The notes under the pieces are model-generated. The model ran no database searches. It had not been told where the DNA came from and saw only the letters and a program-made list of their open reading frames with translations. DNA of 64,000 bases, taken from NCBI RefSeq assembly GCF_015244705.1, contig NZ_JABCQF010000004.1, positions 1 to 64,000 of the forward strand. Reading direction: 5' to 3'. This document shows positions 23,230 through 31,306 of the stretch, one piece after another. The translations under genes and the position numbers were made by a program. This stretch comes from Gluconobacter potus. Lineage in GTDB: Bacteria > Pseudomonadota > Alphaproteobacteria > Acetobacterales > Acetobacteraceae. How positions within the stretch are numbered: position 1 is the stretch's first letter; each line of letters starts with the position of its first letter.

Positions 23230-24168
23230 TCAGTCTGCCGCCACTTCCTTCCGCAGCCGCTTCTCGCCCATCAGGAGCAGAAGAGGGGCCGCGATGAAGA
23301 TGGACGAGGACGTTCCCACCACGATCCCGAACAGCATGACCGTCGCAAATCCGGTCAGTGTGCTACCCCCGAACAGGGCGAGGGGCAGAGCCGCCAGAAA
23401 GACTGTCATGGACGTACCGAGCGTCCGGTTCAGGGTCTCGTTAATGGACAGATCCAGAAGCTCCCGCAGCGGCATCGTGCGGTACTTGCGCAGGTTCTCA
23501 CGGATCCGGTCATAGACCACCACTTTGTCGTTGGTGGAATAGCCGAGGATCGTGAGAAGAGCGGCAACCATCACGAGATCGAATTCGAAGCGCGTAATAG
23601 CCAGGAAGCCGACCGTCTTGGTCAGATCGAGAATGAGCGTCACCACCGCACTGATGGCGAACTCACGCTCAAAGCGAACCCAGATATAGATCAGGATCAT
23701 CGCAAGGCTGAAGCCAAGCGCCAGCAGACCATCGCGAAACAGTTCGGACGAGACCGACGCACCTACGGCATCGGCACGAAGAACCTGCGTCCCGGGCTCG
23801 GCAGCCGAAATGGCGCTCTTGACGCCATCGACCAGCTTCTGGGTCTGCGCCTCACGATCCGCACCTTCGGGGGCATTGATGGAGATACGCACATCACGCG
23901 GCGATCCGAACGCCTGCACGGCATCCGGATGAATGCCAGCATGATCGAGAGCGGCGCGCAGCTTGCCAAAATCGGCAGGGCCGGGGGTCTGAGCTTCAAC
24001 GATGATGCCACCCCGGAAATCCAGTCCGAGCTTCAGCCCGGGCTGGAAGAACAGGATAACGGAAGCAATGGAGAGGACCGCCGAAACGATCAGCCCCATG
24101 TGACGGCCGCGCATGAAATTGATGCGCCGATCGTCACGGACAAAACGGAAAAGGGGACGTGACAGCAT
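23230..24168 (-). CDS. secF: Protein translocase subunit SecF
   Basis: SecF, with SecD, uses the proton motive force to help pull proteins through SecYEG. The 312 residues contain the family's GLDFRGGIIVEAQ after TM1, then a periplasmic domain and five further membrane helices with DKVVVYDRIREN, LNRTLGTSMTVFLAALPLALFGGSTLTGFA. I use the ATG at 24168, five bases after the secD stop, rather than longer in-frame starts inside secD. Confidence 0.95.
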   Translation of the reverse strand: MLSRPLFRFVRDDRRINFMRGRHMGLIVSAVLSIASVILFFQPGLKLGLDFRGGIIVEAQTPGPADFGKLRAALDHAGIHPDAVQAFGSPRDVRISINAPEGADREAQTQKLVDGVKSAISAAEPGTQVLRADAVGASVSSELFRDGLLALGFSLAMILIYIWVRFEREFAISAVVTLILDLTKTVGFLAITRFEFDLVMVAALLTILGYSTNDKVVVYDRIRENLRKYRTMPLRELLDLSINETLNRTLGTSMTVFLAALPLALFGGSTLTGFATVMLFGIVVGTSSSIFIAAPLLLLMGEKRLRKEVAAD

Positions 24169-24173
24169 GACGA

Positions 24174-25718
24174 TCAGACCGGAAGTTCTTTGGGACGGGC
24201 GAGGGCGTACCACCGCACGACCAGAAGGCGTGACAGCAGGAGGGTCGTGAAGAGTGTCGTGACGATACCGATGGTGATCGTCAGGGCGAAGTTGCGGACA
24301 GGACCCGTTCCGAACACGAACAGCATGACATGCGCCAGGAATGCCGTGGCGTTACTGTCGATGATCGTACCAGTCGCGCGGTCGAAACCGGCCTGCAGGG
24401 CCTGAAGCGGACCACGGCCACGCTTCACTTCCTCACGGATACGCTCGTTGATCAGGATGTTGGCATCCACGGCCATGCCAAGGGTCAGCAGCATACCCGC
24501 CATGCCCGGCAGGGTCAGCGTTGCCTGGAACAGCGAGAGGATCGCCACCATCAGGATCAGGTTGGCAAACAAGGCGATATCCGCATACAGGCCGAAACGC
24601 CCGTAGAACAGCACCATGAATGCAATGACCAGCAGAAGGCCGGTCAGCAAGCTGATGATACCGGCATGGATAGACGCAGCACCGAGGCTCGGGCCGATCG
24701 TCCGCTGTTCAACAACTGAAAGTGGGGCAGGAAGAGCGCCAGCACGTAGCAGAAGCGCAAGATCAGACGCACTGCGAGCATCGAAACCACCCGTGATCTG
24801 ACCGTTTCCAGCCGTGATCGGGCTGATGATGTTCGGGGCCTCGATGACCTTGTTGTCCAATACGATCGCAAAGCGCTTGCCGACATTGGCCCGCGTGACG
24901 TTCGCAAAAGCCGTTGCACCAGCGCTGTTGAGCTGGAACGTCACAGCCCAGCCACCGCTCTGCTGATCAATCACCGCGCCTGCATTGGTCAGGTCCGTGC
25001 CGTCGACATCAACATGATCCTGCACCGCGACCTGCGTATGCACGCTCTCGTCTTCAAGCATCGTCGAGCCGGGGCTTGCAACGCTCGGGTTCGGGGCCAG
25101 CAGACGGAAGGTCAGACGGGCCGTCGTTCCCAGCAGGCTCTTGATCCGCTCCGGATCGCTAACGCCCGGAAGCTCCACGACAATCCGGTCGTCACCTTCA
25201 CGCGCGATGCTCGGATCAATCGCACCCGTTGCGTCGATACGGCGACGGACGATCTCAATCGACTGCGCCACAGCTTCACGGGCACGGGCCAGCATCGCGT
25301 CGTGCTGAAGCGTCAGGACGATGCGTCCGTCCTTTTCAGACGTCGTGAACTCGTTCGGTACCACCGGGGGCAGGGACTGCATGGCCTTGAGCGCGGCGTC
25401 GCGTTCGGCATCCGAACGGGGCATGAAGCTCAGGCTGGCGCTTGCATCGTCGCGGGCAAAATCGCGATAGCCCAGAGACCGGTCCAGAAGCGTCTGGCGC
25501 GCCTGATCCTGGAGGGACTGAAGGCGGTCATGCTCAAGGGATTTCAGATCGAGCTGAAGGAGAAGGTAGGACCCGCCCCGCAGATCGAGCCCCAGATGGA
25601 TCTGCCGCCAGGGCAGGGACGGTGAGGGAGAACGCAGAAAATTGGGCAGACACAGGAGCACGCCAATCAGGCAGATGCCCGCGACGCCCAGCAGTCTGAG
25701 CCGGCTGTAATACATCAT
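24174..25718 (-). CDS. secD: Protein translocase subunit SecD
   Basis: The 514-residue protein has TM1 (LLGVAGICLIGVLLCLPNFL), then LGLDLRGGSYLLLQLDL, a periplasmic P1 domain with VVELPGVSDPERIKSLLGTTARLTFRLL, and five C-terminal helices with GMAVDANILINERIREEVKRG. It is first in the secDF operon. yajC, which often precedes secD, is not present next to it; the upstream gene is a divergent oxidoreductase. Confidence 0.96.
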   Translation of the reverse strand: MMYYSRLRLLGVAGICLIGVLLCLPNFLRSPSPSLPWRQIHLGLDLRGGSYLLLQLDLKSLEHDRLQSLQDQARQTLLDRSLGYRDFARDDASASLSFMPRSDAERDAALKAMQSLPPVVPNEFTTSEKDGRIVLTLQHDAMLARAREAVAQSIEIVRRRIDATGAIDPSIAREGDDRIVVELPGVSDPERIKSLLGTTARLTFRLLAPNPSVASPGSTMLEDESVHTQVAVQDHVDVDGTDLTNAGAVIDQQSGGWAVTFQLNSAGATAFANVTRANVGKRFAIVLDNKVIEAPNIISPITAGNGQITGGFDARSASDLALLLRAGALPAPLSVVEQRTIGPSLGAASIHAGIISLLTGLLLVIAFMVLFYGRFGLYADIALFANLILMVAILSLFQATLTLPGMAGMLLTLGMAVDANILINERIREEVKRGRGPLQALQAGFDRATGTIIDSNATAFLAHVMLFVFGTGPVRNFALTITIGIVTTLFTTLLLSRLLVVRWYALARPKELPV

Positions 25719-25853
25719 ATCAGGTCGAGACGTCCTCGGCGGATTTGGACAGATCGTTTTTCAGATCATTTTCAGGGCGGGACCATGCCGTTTCCGCCAT
25801 GCCGATGCAACCTTTTGCCTCTTTGAGGGCATGCTGTCTTTGCGAGGATCGCC

Positions 25854-26870
25854 GTGGCTGATAAGCCTGTCAGCATGAATATAGCGCAACAGCTTCGGGT
25901 CGGCATCGTCGGGGCCGGCCATTTCGGACGGTTTCATGCCCTCAAGTCCGCCGCAAACCCGGCCGAACAGCTTGTCGCGCTTTACGATCCCGATCCGGCC
26001 CGCGCGGCGGTCGTGGCACGGGAAGTTCGTTGCGGAATTGCCACAAGCTATGAAAATCTTCTGGAGCAGGTGGATGCCGTCATCATCGCCGCACCAGCGG
26101 AGTATCACTTTGCCCTGACAAGCCACGCCCTCAGAGCGGGCCGACATGCTCTGGTCGAAAAGCCCATCGCGGCCACGCTGGACGAAGCCCACGCCCTTGC
26201 CGATCTTGCCTGGAAGACCGGCAAGGTCCTTCAGGTCGGCCATCTGCTGCGTTACTCAGCAGAACATCAGGCCATTACCGAACGAATCAAGGCGCCGCTT
26301 TACATCGAAGCCACCCGCATTGCGCCTTACAAACCGCGAGGAACGGACGTGTCGGTCATTCTGGATCTCATGATCCATGATCTCGATCTCGTTCTGGCGA
26401 TTGTAGACAGCCCCATTGCAGAAATCGATGCCCTGGGAGCCGCTGTTTCAAGCGCACATGAAGACATCGCCAACGCCCGGGTACGGTTTGAAAACGGCTG
26501 CGTAGCCACCATCACCGCCAGTCGGATTTCCCTGAAAACTGAACGACGTATGCGTCTTTTCTCACAGGACGGATATCTTTCCGCCGATTTCATGGAGCGC
26601 AAATTGAGCTTCATTGGGCGTGAGCGCGGCATGCCTCTTCCGGGCACGGGCGGCTTCCGGCGTGAGGCCATAAGCTGGAAAGACCACGACAATCTGGCCG
26701 TAGAACATGAAGCCTTTGCCGCTTCGTGCCTTCACGGCGCACCGGTGCTGGTCGATGCGCAGGCCGGGATCAGAGCGCTGGATGCCGCCATCCGGGTGAC
26801 GGACAGCATCCGGAAATCGCGACAGATCATGGAACTTTCCGGCCTGATCCCCGCCTCAGATCAGAACTGA
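25854..26870 (+). CDS. Gfo/Idh/MocA-family NAD(P)-dependent oxidoreductase
   Basis: The 338-residue protein starts at a GTG (25854) with GAGGA upstream. The Rossmann fold opens LRVGIVGAGHFGRFHALK, followed by AVIIAAPAEYHFALTSHALRAGRHALVEKPIA, the conserved EKP motif of the family. The C-terminal domain includes ILDLMIHDLDLVLAIVD, where the His is a likely catalytic residue. Family members act on sugars and inositols; the substrate is not evident. It diverges from secD and converges on the ABC-F gene. Confidence 0.85.
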   Translation: MADKPVSMNIAQQLRVGIVGAGHFGRFHALKSAANPAEQLVALYDPDPARAAVVAREVRCGIATSYENLLEQVDAVIIAAPAEYHFALTSHALRAGRHALVEKPIAATLDEAHALADLAWKTGKVLQVGHLLRYSAEHQAITERIKAPLYIEATRIAPYKPRGTDVSVILDLMIHDLDLVLAIVDSPIAEIDALGAAVSSAHEDIANARVRFENGCVATITASRISLKTERRMRLFSQDGYLSADFMERKLSFIGRERGMPLPGTGGFRREAISWKDHDNLAVEHEAFAASCLHGAPVLVDAQAGIRALDAAIRVTDSIRKSRQIMELSGLIPASDQN

Positions 26871-26885
26871 AAGAATTCCTTCAAC

Positions 26886-28694
26886 TCACTGGTTTTCAAG
26901 AAGTTCTTTCTTCATTTCCAGCTCAAGCCATTGCTCTTCCGACTGGGTCAGATCCCGCTCTGCGGTTTCCAGAAGCTGGGTCGTCTTCTCGAACCTGACA
27001 GCATCCCGACCATACAGACCCGGATCCGCCAGAACGTCCCGATAGCTCTGGATCTTCTTTTCCAGATCGGCCATTTTCTTCGGAAGAAGATCTAGCGCCC
27101 GCTTATCATTATAACTGAGTTTTTTCGGCTTCCTATCTGTTTTTAAAGCAGATTTTGGTGCGATCTCTTCAGTTTCCGAAGATGCAGTTTCACGACCTGC
27201 CGGAACATCCCCCCGCTGGATCAGCATATCCGAGTAGCCCCCGGCATATTCGATCCAGTCCCCGCCGCCATCCGACACCAGCACCGAACTCGCGACCCGA
27301 TCAAGGAAGTCACGGTCATGGCTGACCAGCAGGACCGTGCCCGCATAGTCGGCCAGCATGTCCTGAAGGAGATCCAGCGTTTCGAGATCGAGATCGTTGG
27401 TCGGCTCGTCCAGCACCATGAGGCTGGATGGCTTGGCCAGAGCACAGGCCAGCGCCAGCCGGCCCCGTTCACCGCCGGACAGTTTTCCCACCGGCGTACG
27501 GGCCTGTTCCGGGCGGAACAGGAAGTCTTTCATATAGCCGATCACGTGACGTTTCTCGTCCCCGACCTGCACCATATCCCCACTGCCACCGGCAAGGGTT
27601 TCGGCAAGGGTCTTGGCCGGATCGAGACTTTCGCGCTGCTGATCCAGTGTGACCATGGATACGGACGGCCCCATTTTCACGGTCCCGGACTGCGGCTCCA
27701 TTTTGCCGGTCAGCAGACGCAGAAGTGTGGTCTTACCAGCACCATTGGCACCCACCAGGCCGAGCCGGTCGCCGCGCAGGATCCGCAGATCGAGGTCCCG
27801 GACGATGGCGCGATCGTCATAGGCCCAGTTCACACCTTCCGCAGCGATCGTGATCTTGCCCGCACTTTCGGCGTCTGTAGCTGCCATGCGGAGCGTACCC
27901 TTGCCCCGTGAAGCAAGTTCCTTGCGTTGTGCCCGCAGCGCCGCCAGTTCCCCCACACGCCGCACGTTGCGCTTACGCCGCGCCGTGACGCCGTAAATCA
28001 TCCAGTCTTCTTCGCGCGCAATCTGGCGGTCCAGCTTGTGCGCGTCACGCTCCTGCTGTTCCAGAACCTCATCCCGCCAGCTCTCGTAACGTGCAAATCC
28101 CTGATCCAGCCGACGCGTCACGCCATTTTCCAGCCAGACAACGCTTCGGGACAGGGTCTCAAGCAAGCGTCGGTCATGGCTGATGACGATCATCGCACAG
28201 CGACAGGCAGAGAGCTCTTTCTCCAGCCATGTGATGGACGGCAGATCCAGATGGTTGGTCGGTTCATCCAGCAGCAGAAGATCTGGCTCCGCCGCAAGAG
28301 CGCGGGCGAGGGCACAGCGGCGCACTTCGCCTCCCGAAAGGTTCTGGCAGCTTTCCTCACCCGTCATCCCGAGTTCGGCCAGCATGGAGCGCGCCCGGTA
28401 GGTCTCGGTCTCATCAAGCCCTTCGGACGCATAATCGAAGGTGGTGGCGTAACGGGAAAGATCGGGCTCCTGGGCCAGATAATGAACCTTGATTCCCGGC
28501 TGAACGAAACGCGTTCCGGAATCCGCCACGATATCGCCTGAGGCGATCTTCAGCAGCGTGGATTTTCCGGAACCGTTGCGTCCGACCAGACAGATCCGCT
28601 CACCGGGCAAAACGCCCAGTTCCGCGCCATCCAGCAGGGGACGTCCGCCGAGAGTGTAGGTAATGTTCTGCAGGGAGAGAATGGGTGCCGACAT
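26886..28694 (-). CDS. ABC-F family ATPase (Uup-like)
   Basis: The 602-residue protein has two ATPase domains without membrane segments. Domain 1: Walker A GRNGSGKST, signature LSGGEVRR, Walker B LLLLDEPTNHLD. Domain 2: GANGAGKTT, LSGGERGR and LMVLDEPTNDLD. The linker between them is basic and helical, and the C-terminal 70 residues form a coiled coil (LLPKKMADLEKKIQSYRDVL), as in Uup. ABC-F proteins act on the ribosome; Uup also affects DNA processing. Confidence 0.92.
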   Translation of the reverse strand: MSAPILSLQNITYTLGGRPLLDGAELGVLPGERICLVGRNGSGKSTLLKIASGDIVADSGTRFVQPGIKVHYLAQEPDLSRYATTFDYASEGLDETETYRARSMLAELGMTGEESCQNLSGGEVRRCALARALAAEPDLLLLDEPTNHLDLPSITWLEKELSACRCAMIVISHDRRLLETLSRSVVWLENGVTRRLDQGFARYESWRDEVLEQQERDAHKLDRQIAREEDWMIYGVTARRKRNVRRVGELAALRAQRKELASRGKGTLRMAATDAESAGKITIAAEGVNWAYDDRAIVRDLDLRILRGDRLGLVGANGAGKTTLLRLLTGKMEPQSGTVKMGPSVSMVTLDQQRESLDPAKTLAETLAGGSGDMVQVGDEKRHVIGYMKDFLFRPEQARTPVGKLSGGERGRLALACALAKPSSLMVLDEPTNDLDLETLDLLQDMLADYAGTVLLVSHDRDFLDRVASSVLVSDGGGDWIEYAGGYSDMLIQRGDVPAGRETASSETEEIAPKSALKTDRKPKKLSYNDKRALDLLPKKMADLEKKIQSYRDVLADPGLYGRDAVRFEKTTQLLETAERDLTQSEEQWLELEMKKELLENQ

Positions 28695-28755
28695 GGCTCC
28701 CTATGTGTCGCAGCAGGACGGCCGCCGCAAGTCACCCCTGCACCGAATCATACTC

Positions 28756-29496
28756 TCAGACGGGCGTGACGCCACCTGTAACAGCCTGATAGGTGGCCAC
28801 AGCCAAGGTCATCGGCTCGAAGGGCTTCGTGATGACGAAGGATGGCTCCTGCGTCTCACCCGTCAGCAGACGCTCCGGATAGGCGGTTACGAAAATGACC
28901 GGCGCTTCATGGGTCCGAAGGATGCGCCCGACGGCCTGCATCCCGTCACCGCCGCCGCCGAGATTGATGTCCGCGAGAATGAGACCGGGCTTGGTTTTCG
29001 CAGCCAGGGCGACAGCATCGGCCTCTGTATGGGCAACCCCGGCGATCCTGTGGCCACAGCGCTCGACCAGATCCTGAATATCCATGGCGATGATCGGCTC
29101 ATCTTCGATGATCAGCACACTTGTCTGCGCAATGCCCTGAAGGCCTTCGCGCGCCTTGCTCAGCTCGGCCGCCGCCTCTTCGTCCGTAATGCCCAGCGCC
29201 TGCGCACTGGACGCAAGGGACTGTTCTTCAAGAGAAGTCAGCAGCAGAAGCGCGCGTTGCCGCAGCGGCATGCCCACGGTGGCATCCTTGCCATGGCGCT
29301 GCATGAAAGCGCTCACAAGCAGACCATAGAGAGCCTGCCGTGCGGACAAATCGTTCCTGGAGGGACTTTCCATCAGCTTCTTCAGGGCCACGGCCACAAG
29401 CTGATCACCCGTTTTCTGGTCACCAACCAGGGCGCGGGCAAAGCGGCGGGCATAGGGAAGCGCCTTGACGAGTTCCTGACGTGCCAGATCAGTCAT
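28756..29496 (-). CDS. phyR: General stress response regulator PhyR
   Basis: The protein has an N-terminal sigma-factor-like half (LVKALPYARRFARALVGDQKTGDQLVAVALKKL and SLEEQSLASSAQALGITDEEAAAELSKA) and a C-terminal receiver domain (VLIIEDEPIIAMDI, LILADINLGGGGDG with the phosphoacceptor Asp, and the later FVTAYPERL). When phosphorylated, PhyR binds NepR and so frees the EcfG sigma factor. AGGAGG lies about ten bases before the ATG at 29496. It is transcribed away from the sigma, NepR and kinase genes, the classic layout of this locus. Confidence 0.94.
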   Translation of the reverse strand: MTDLARQELVKALPYARRFARALVGDQKTGDQLVAVALKKLMESPSRNDLSARQALYGLLVSAFMQRHGKDATVGMPLRQRALLLLTSLEEQSLASSAQALGITDEEAAAELSKAREGLQGIAQTSVLIIEDEPIIAMDIQDLVERCGHRIAGVAHTEADAVALAAKTKPGLILADINLGGGGDGMQAVGRILRTHEAPVIFVTAYPERLLTGETQEPSFVITKPFEPMTLAVATYQAVTGGVTPV

Positions 29497-29621
29497 GTGT
29501 CCATGGCCTCCTGAAAAGATATCTGCCAACGCATCCCCACGGAATGCGTCTCGTTATGAAGGTTGAATAGTCATGACACGATGCCCAATCTCCGTATAGT
29601 CTTCGTGGCCGCCCCGGTCGC

Positions 29622-30224
29622 ATGCGATGTCGCGTGAAGGATCTTCTTCTGAGCACACGATTGCCCGCGGGCCAGCAGCGCGACCCGTCTTCCCAGAAAG
29701 GCAGCTTTCACCGCGGCCTGCTCCAGACCCTTCCGGATCTGCGGGGTTTCGCGCGTTTTCTGACTCGCGATCCTGCGGCAGCGGATGATCTTGTGCAGGA
29801 CACGATTGTCCGCGCACTGGCCTCCCAGGAGCAGTTCCAGCAGGGAACAGTCCTCAAAGCCTGGCTGTTCACAATCCAGAGAAATGCCTTCTACGAGCAG
29901 ACGCGCCGCCGCAGCCGCGAGCAGGAGATCATGCTCGACATCGAGCAGGATATGCAGCCCTCCACGGCTGCACCGTCACGCCAGAATGCCCGCGATGCCG
30001 TTCAGGATCTGGGCGAACTGCTGTGGAAACTGCCAGATCTGCTGCGGGAAGCCCTGATTCTCGTGGGAGCACAGGAACTGTCCTATGAAGATGCCGCCCG
30101 CGTCTGCGATGTGCCAGCCGGAACAATGAGGGCCCGTGTTTCCCGTGCCAGAGCCCAGCTTGCCGAGCTTGCGACGGAAAATACCGAACCTCCGGAAACG
30201 GATTCCGAAAAAAATATCGCCTGA
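29622..30224 (+). CDS. ECF sigma factor, EcfG-like (ECF15), first copy
   Basis: The product has region 2 (FARFLTRDPAAADDLVQDTIVRALASQ and TVLKAWLFTIQRNAFYEQ) and region 4 (LPDLLREALILVGAQELSYEDAARVCDVPAGTMRARVSRARAQL). The gene is next to phyR, pointing away. The exact start is uncertain: the frame is open from 29622 but the conserved part begins about residue 28, and a GTG at 29634 or an internal start are possible. I see no clear GGAAC-N16-CGTT EcfG-type promoter in the 125-bp gap to phyR. Confidence 0.85.
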   Translation: MRCRVKDLLLSTRLPAGQQRDPSSQKGSFHRGLLQTLPDLRGFARFLTRDPAAADDLVQDTIVRALASQEQFQQGTVLKAWLFTIQRNAFYEQTRRRSREQEIMLDIEQDMQPSTAAPSRQNARDAVQDLGELLWKLPDLLREALILVGAQELSYEDAARVCDVPAGTMRARVSRARAQLAELATENTEPPETDSEKNIA

Positions 30225-30356
30225 TTTTTGCCTGTTTTCTGCGCCGCACAGGCTGTCTTTTCCTTTTTTGAGGAATTTTCCTGAGCCCCGATGCAACATT
30301 TTCACCTGACCGTTCATTGATCCCATGAAAACAGAACGAAATCAGGAGTCAGTTCC

Positions 30357-30932
30357 ATGACGTTCCACGATCAGGTCATTGCCATTCTTCCGAAGCTGCG
30401 CGTTCAGGCTCTTTCGCTGACCCGCAACCGCGCCGCCGCCGAAGACCTCGTACAGGACGCCGTGTGCAACGCTCTGGCAGCCCAGAACAGCTTCATCCCG
30501 GGAACGAATTTTTCGGCCTGGATGCATCGTATCCTGCGTAACCGCTTCATCTCCGATCTTCGCAAGCGTCGCGAGACCACTGATATCGATGATGTACCCG
30601 CATCCTCCTTCGCCAGCCCGGCAACCCATGAGGACAGTCTGGCCCTTAAAGATCTGTCGATGGCCCTGTCCCGTCTTCCGGCCGATCAGCGCGAAGCCCT
30701 CGTCATGGTCGTAATTCAGGGCATGAGCTACGAAGCACTGGCAGAAGCTACGGATTGTGCGGTCGGAACGGCCAAGAGTCGCGTCTTCCGCGCCCGTCGT
30801 CAGCTCGAAGCCTGGATGAGTGGAGACCTGCCAGCCAACGACAAGCTGCGCATCAAGGTCAAGGCCCTGCGCGATGCCATGGATGCCCGTCGCCGTGCCG
30901 GTCAGTCCTCTGACGATCTCATGCTTTCATGA
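30357..30932 (+). CDS. ECF sigma factor, EcfG-like (ECF15), second copy
   Basis: The 191-residue protein reads VQALSLTRNRAAAEDLVQDAVCNALAAQNSF, NFSAWMHRILRNRFISDLRKRRE and LPADQREALVMVVIQGMSYEALAEATDCAVGTAKSRVFRARRQL, which is the region 2/region 4 pattern of EcfG. The basic tail KALRDAMDARRRAGQSS is unlike the first copy. It lies 132 bp after the first sigma gene and ahead of nepR. Having two such genes side by side suggests duplication with possible division of labour; which one NepR holds is not readable. Confidence 0.9.
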   Translation: MTFHDQVIAILPKLRVQALSLTRNRAAAEDLVQDAVCNALAAQNSFIPGTNFSAWMHRILRNRFISDLRKRRETTDIDDVPASSFASPATHEDSLALKDLSMALSRLPADQREALVMVVIQGMSYEALAEATDCAVGTAKSRVFRARRQLEAWMSGDLPANDKLRIKVKALRDAMDARRRAGQSSDDLMLS

Positions 30933-30939
30933 TCTCGGG

Positions 30940-30974
30940 ATCCGCAATGGGAAGAATTTGTATCCATTGCGGAT
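30940..30974 (+). promoter_or_regulatory. 11-bp hairpin between the second sigma gene and nepR
   Basis: ATCCGCAATGG (30940-30950) and CCATTGCGGAT (30964-30974) pair perfectly around a 13-base loop directly after the sigma stop codon. No T-run follows. It may be an intercistronic structure setting relative amounts of sigma factor and NepR, or mark a transcript end. Confidence 0.5.
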
Positions 30975-31132
30975 TGGCAGCGATTGCAGAAAACATGTTG
31001 TTTTCGTAAGACTGGATCGGCAGTTCATCCCGCAGCGGCTTCTCAGGAGAGACCCGGAGTTCGCGCCACAGTCAGTATCAGGGGTGCAGGATCTGCATCT
31101 TCTGACGTCACAGGAAGGTTCAGGACCAGCCA

Positions 31133-31306
31133 ATGACCGCAGGAGACAAGCGGAAGTCCTCAGCCAGGGAAACCACTGGCGAGGATCAAGATTCGCCTTT
31201 CGGAATCTGGCTGAGCCGGGGCCTGCATCAGCTTTTTGATGATGTTGCAAATGAGCCGATCCCCGATGAACTTCTCCGACTGATCGAGGAAGACCGAAAC
31301 AAGTGA
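31133..31306 (+). CDS. nepR: NepR-type anti-sigma factor (57 residues)
   Basis: The short frame reads FGIWLSRGLHQLFDDVANEPIPDELLRLIEEDRNK, matching the two-helix NepR core (LRxLYDxVxxEPIPDxxxxLL). It follows the sigma genes and its stop overlaps the GTG of the kinase gene (GTGA), so it is translationally coupled to it. NepR sequesters EcfG until phosphorylated PhyR removes it. The N-terminal 22 residues are polar and probably disordered. The gene is easy to miss because of its length. Confidence 0.88.
   Translation: MTAGDKRKSSARETTGEDQDSPFGIWLSRGLHQLFDDVANEPIPDELLRLIEEDRNK

Noticed and set aside
25761-26243. Minus-strand frame opposite the oxidoreductase as a missing yajC
   Set aside because: It has no YajC membrane helix and is fully opposite to a clear Gfo/Idh Rossmann domain.
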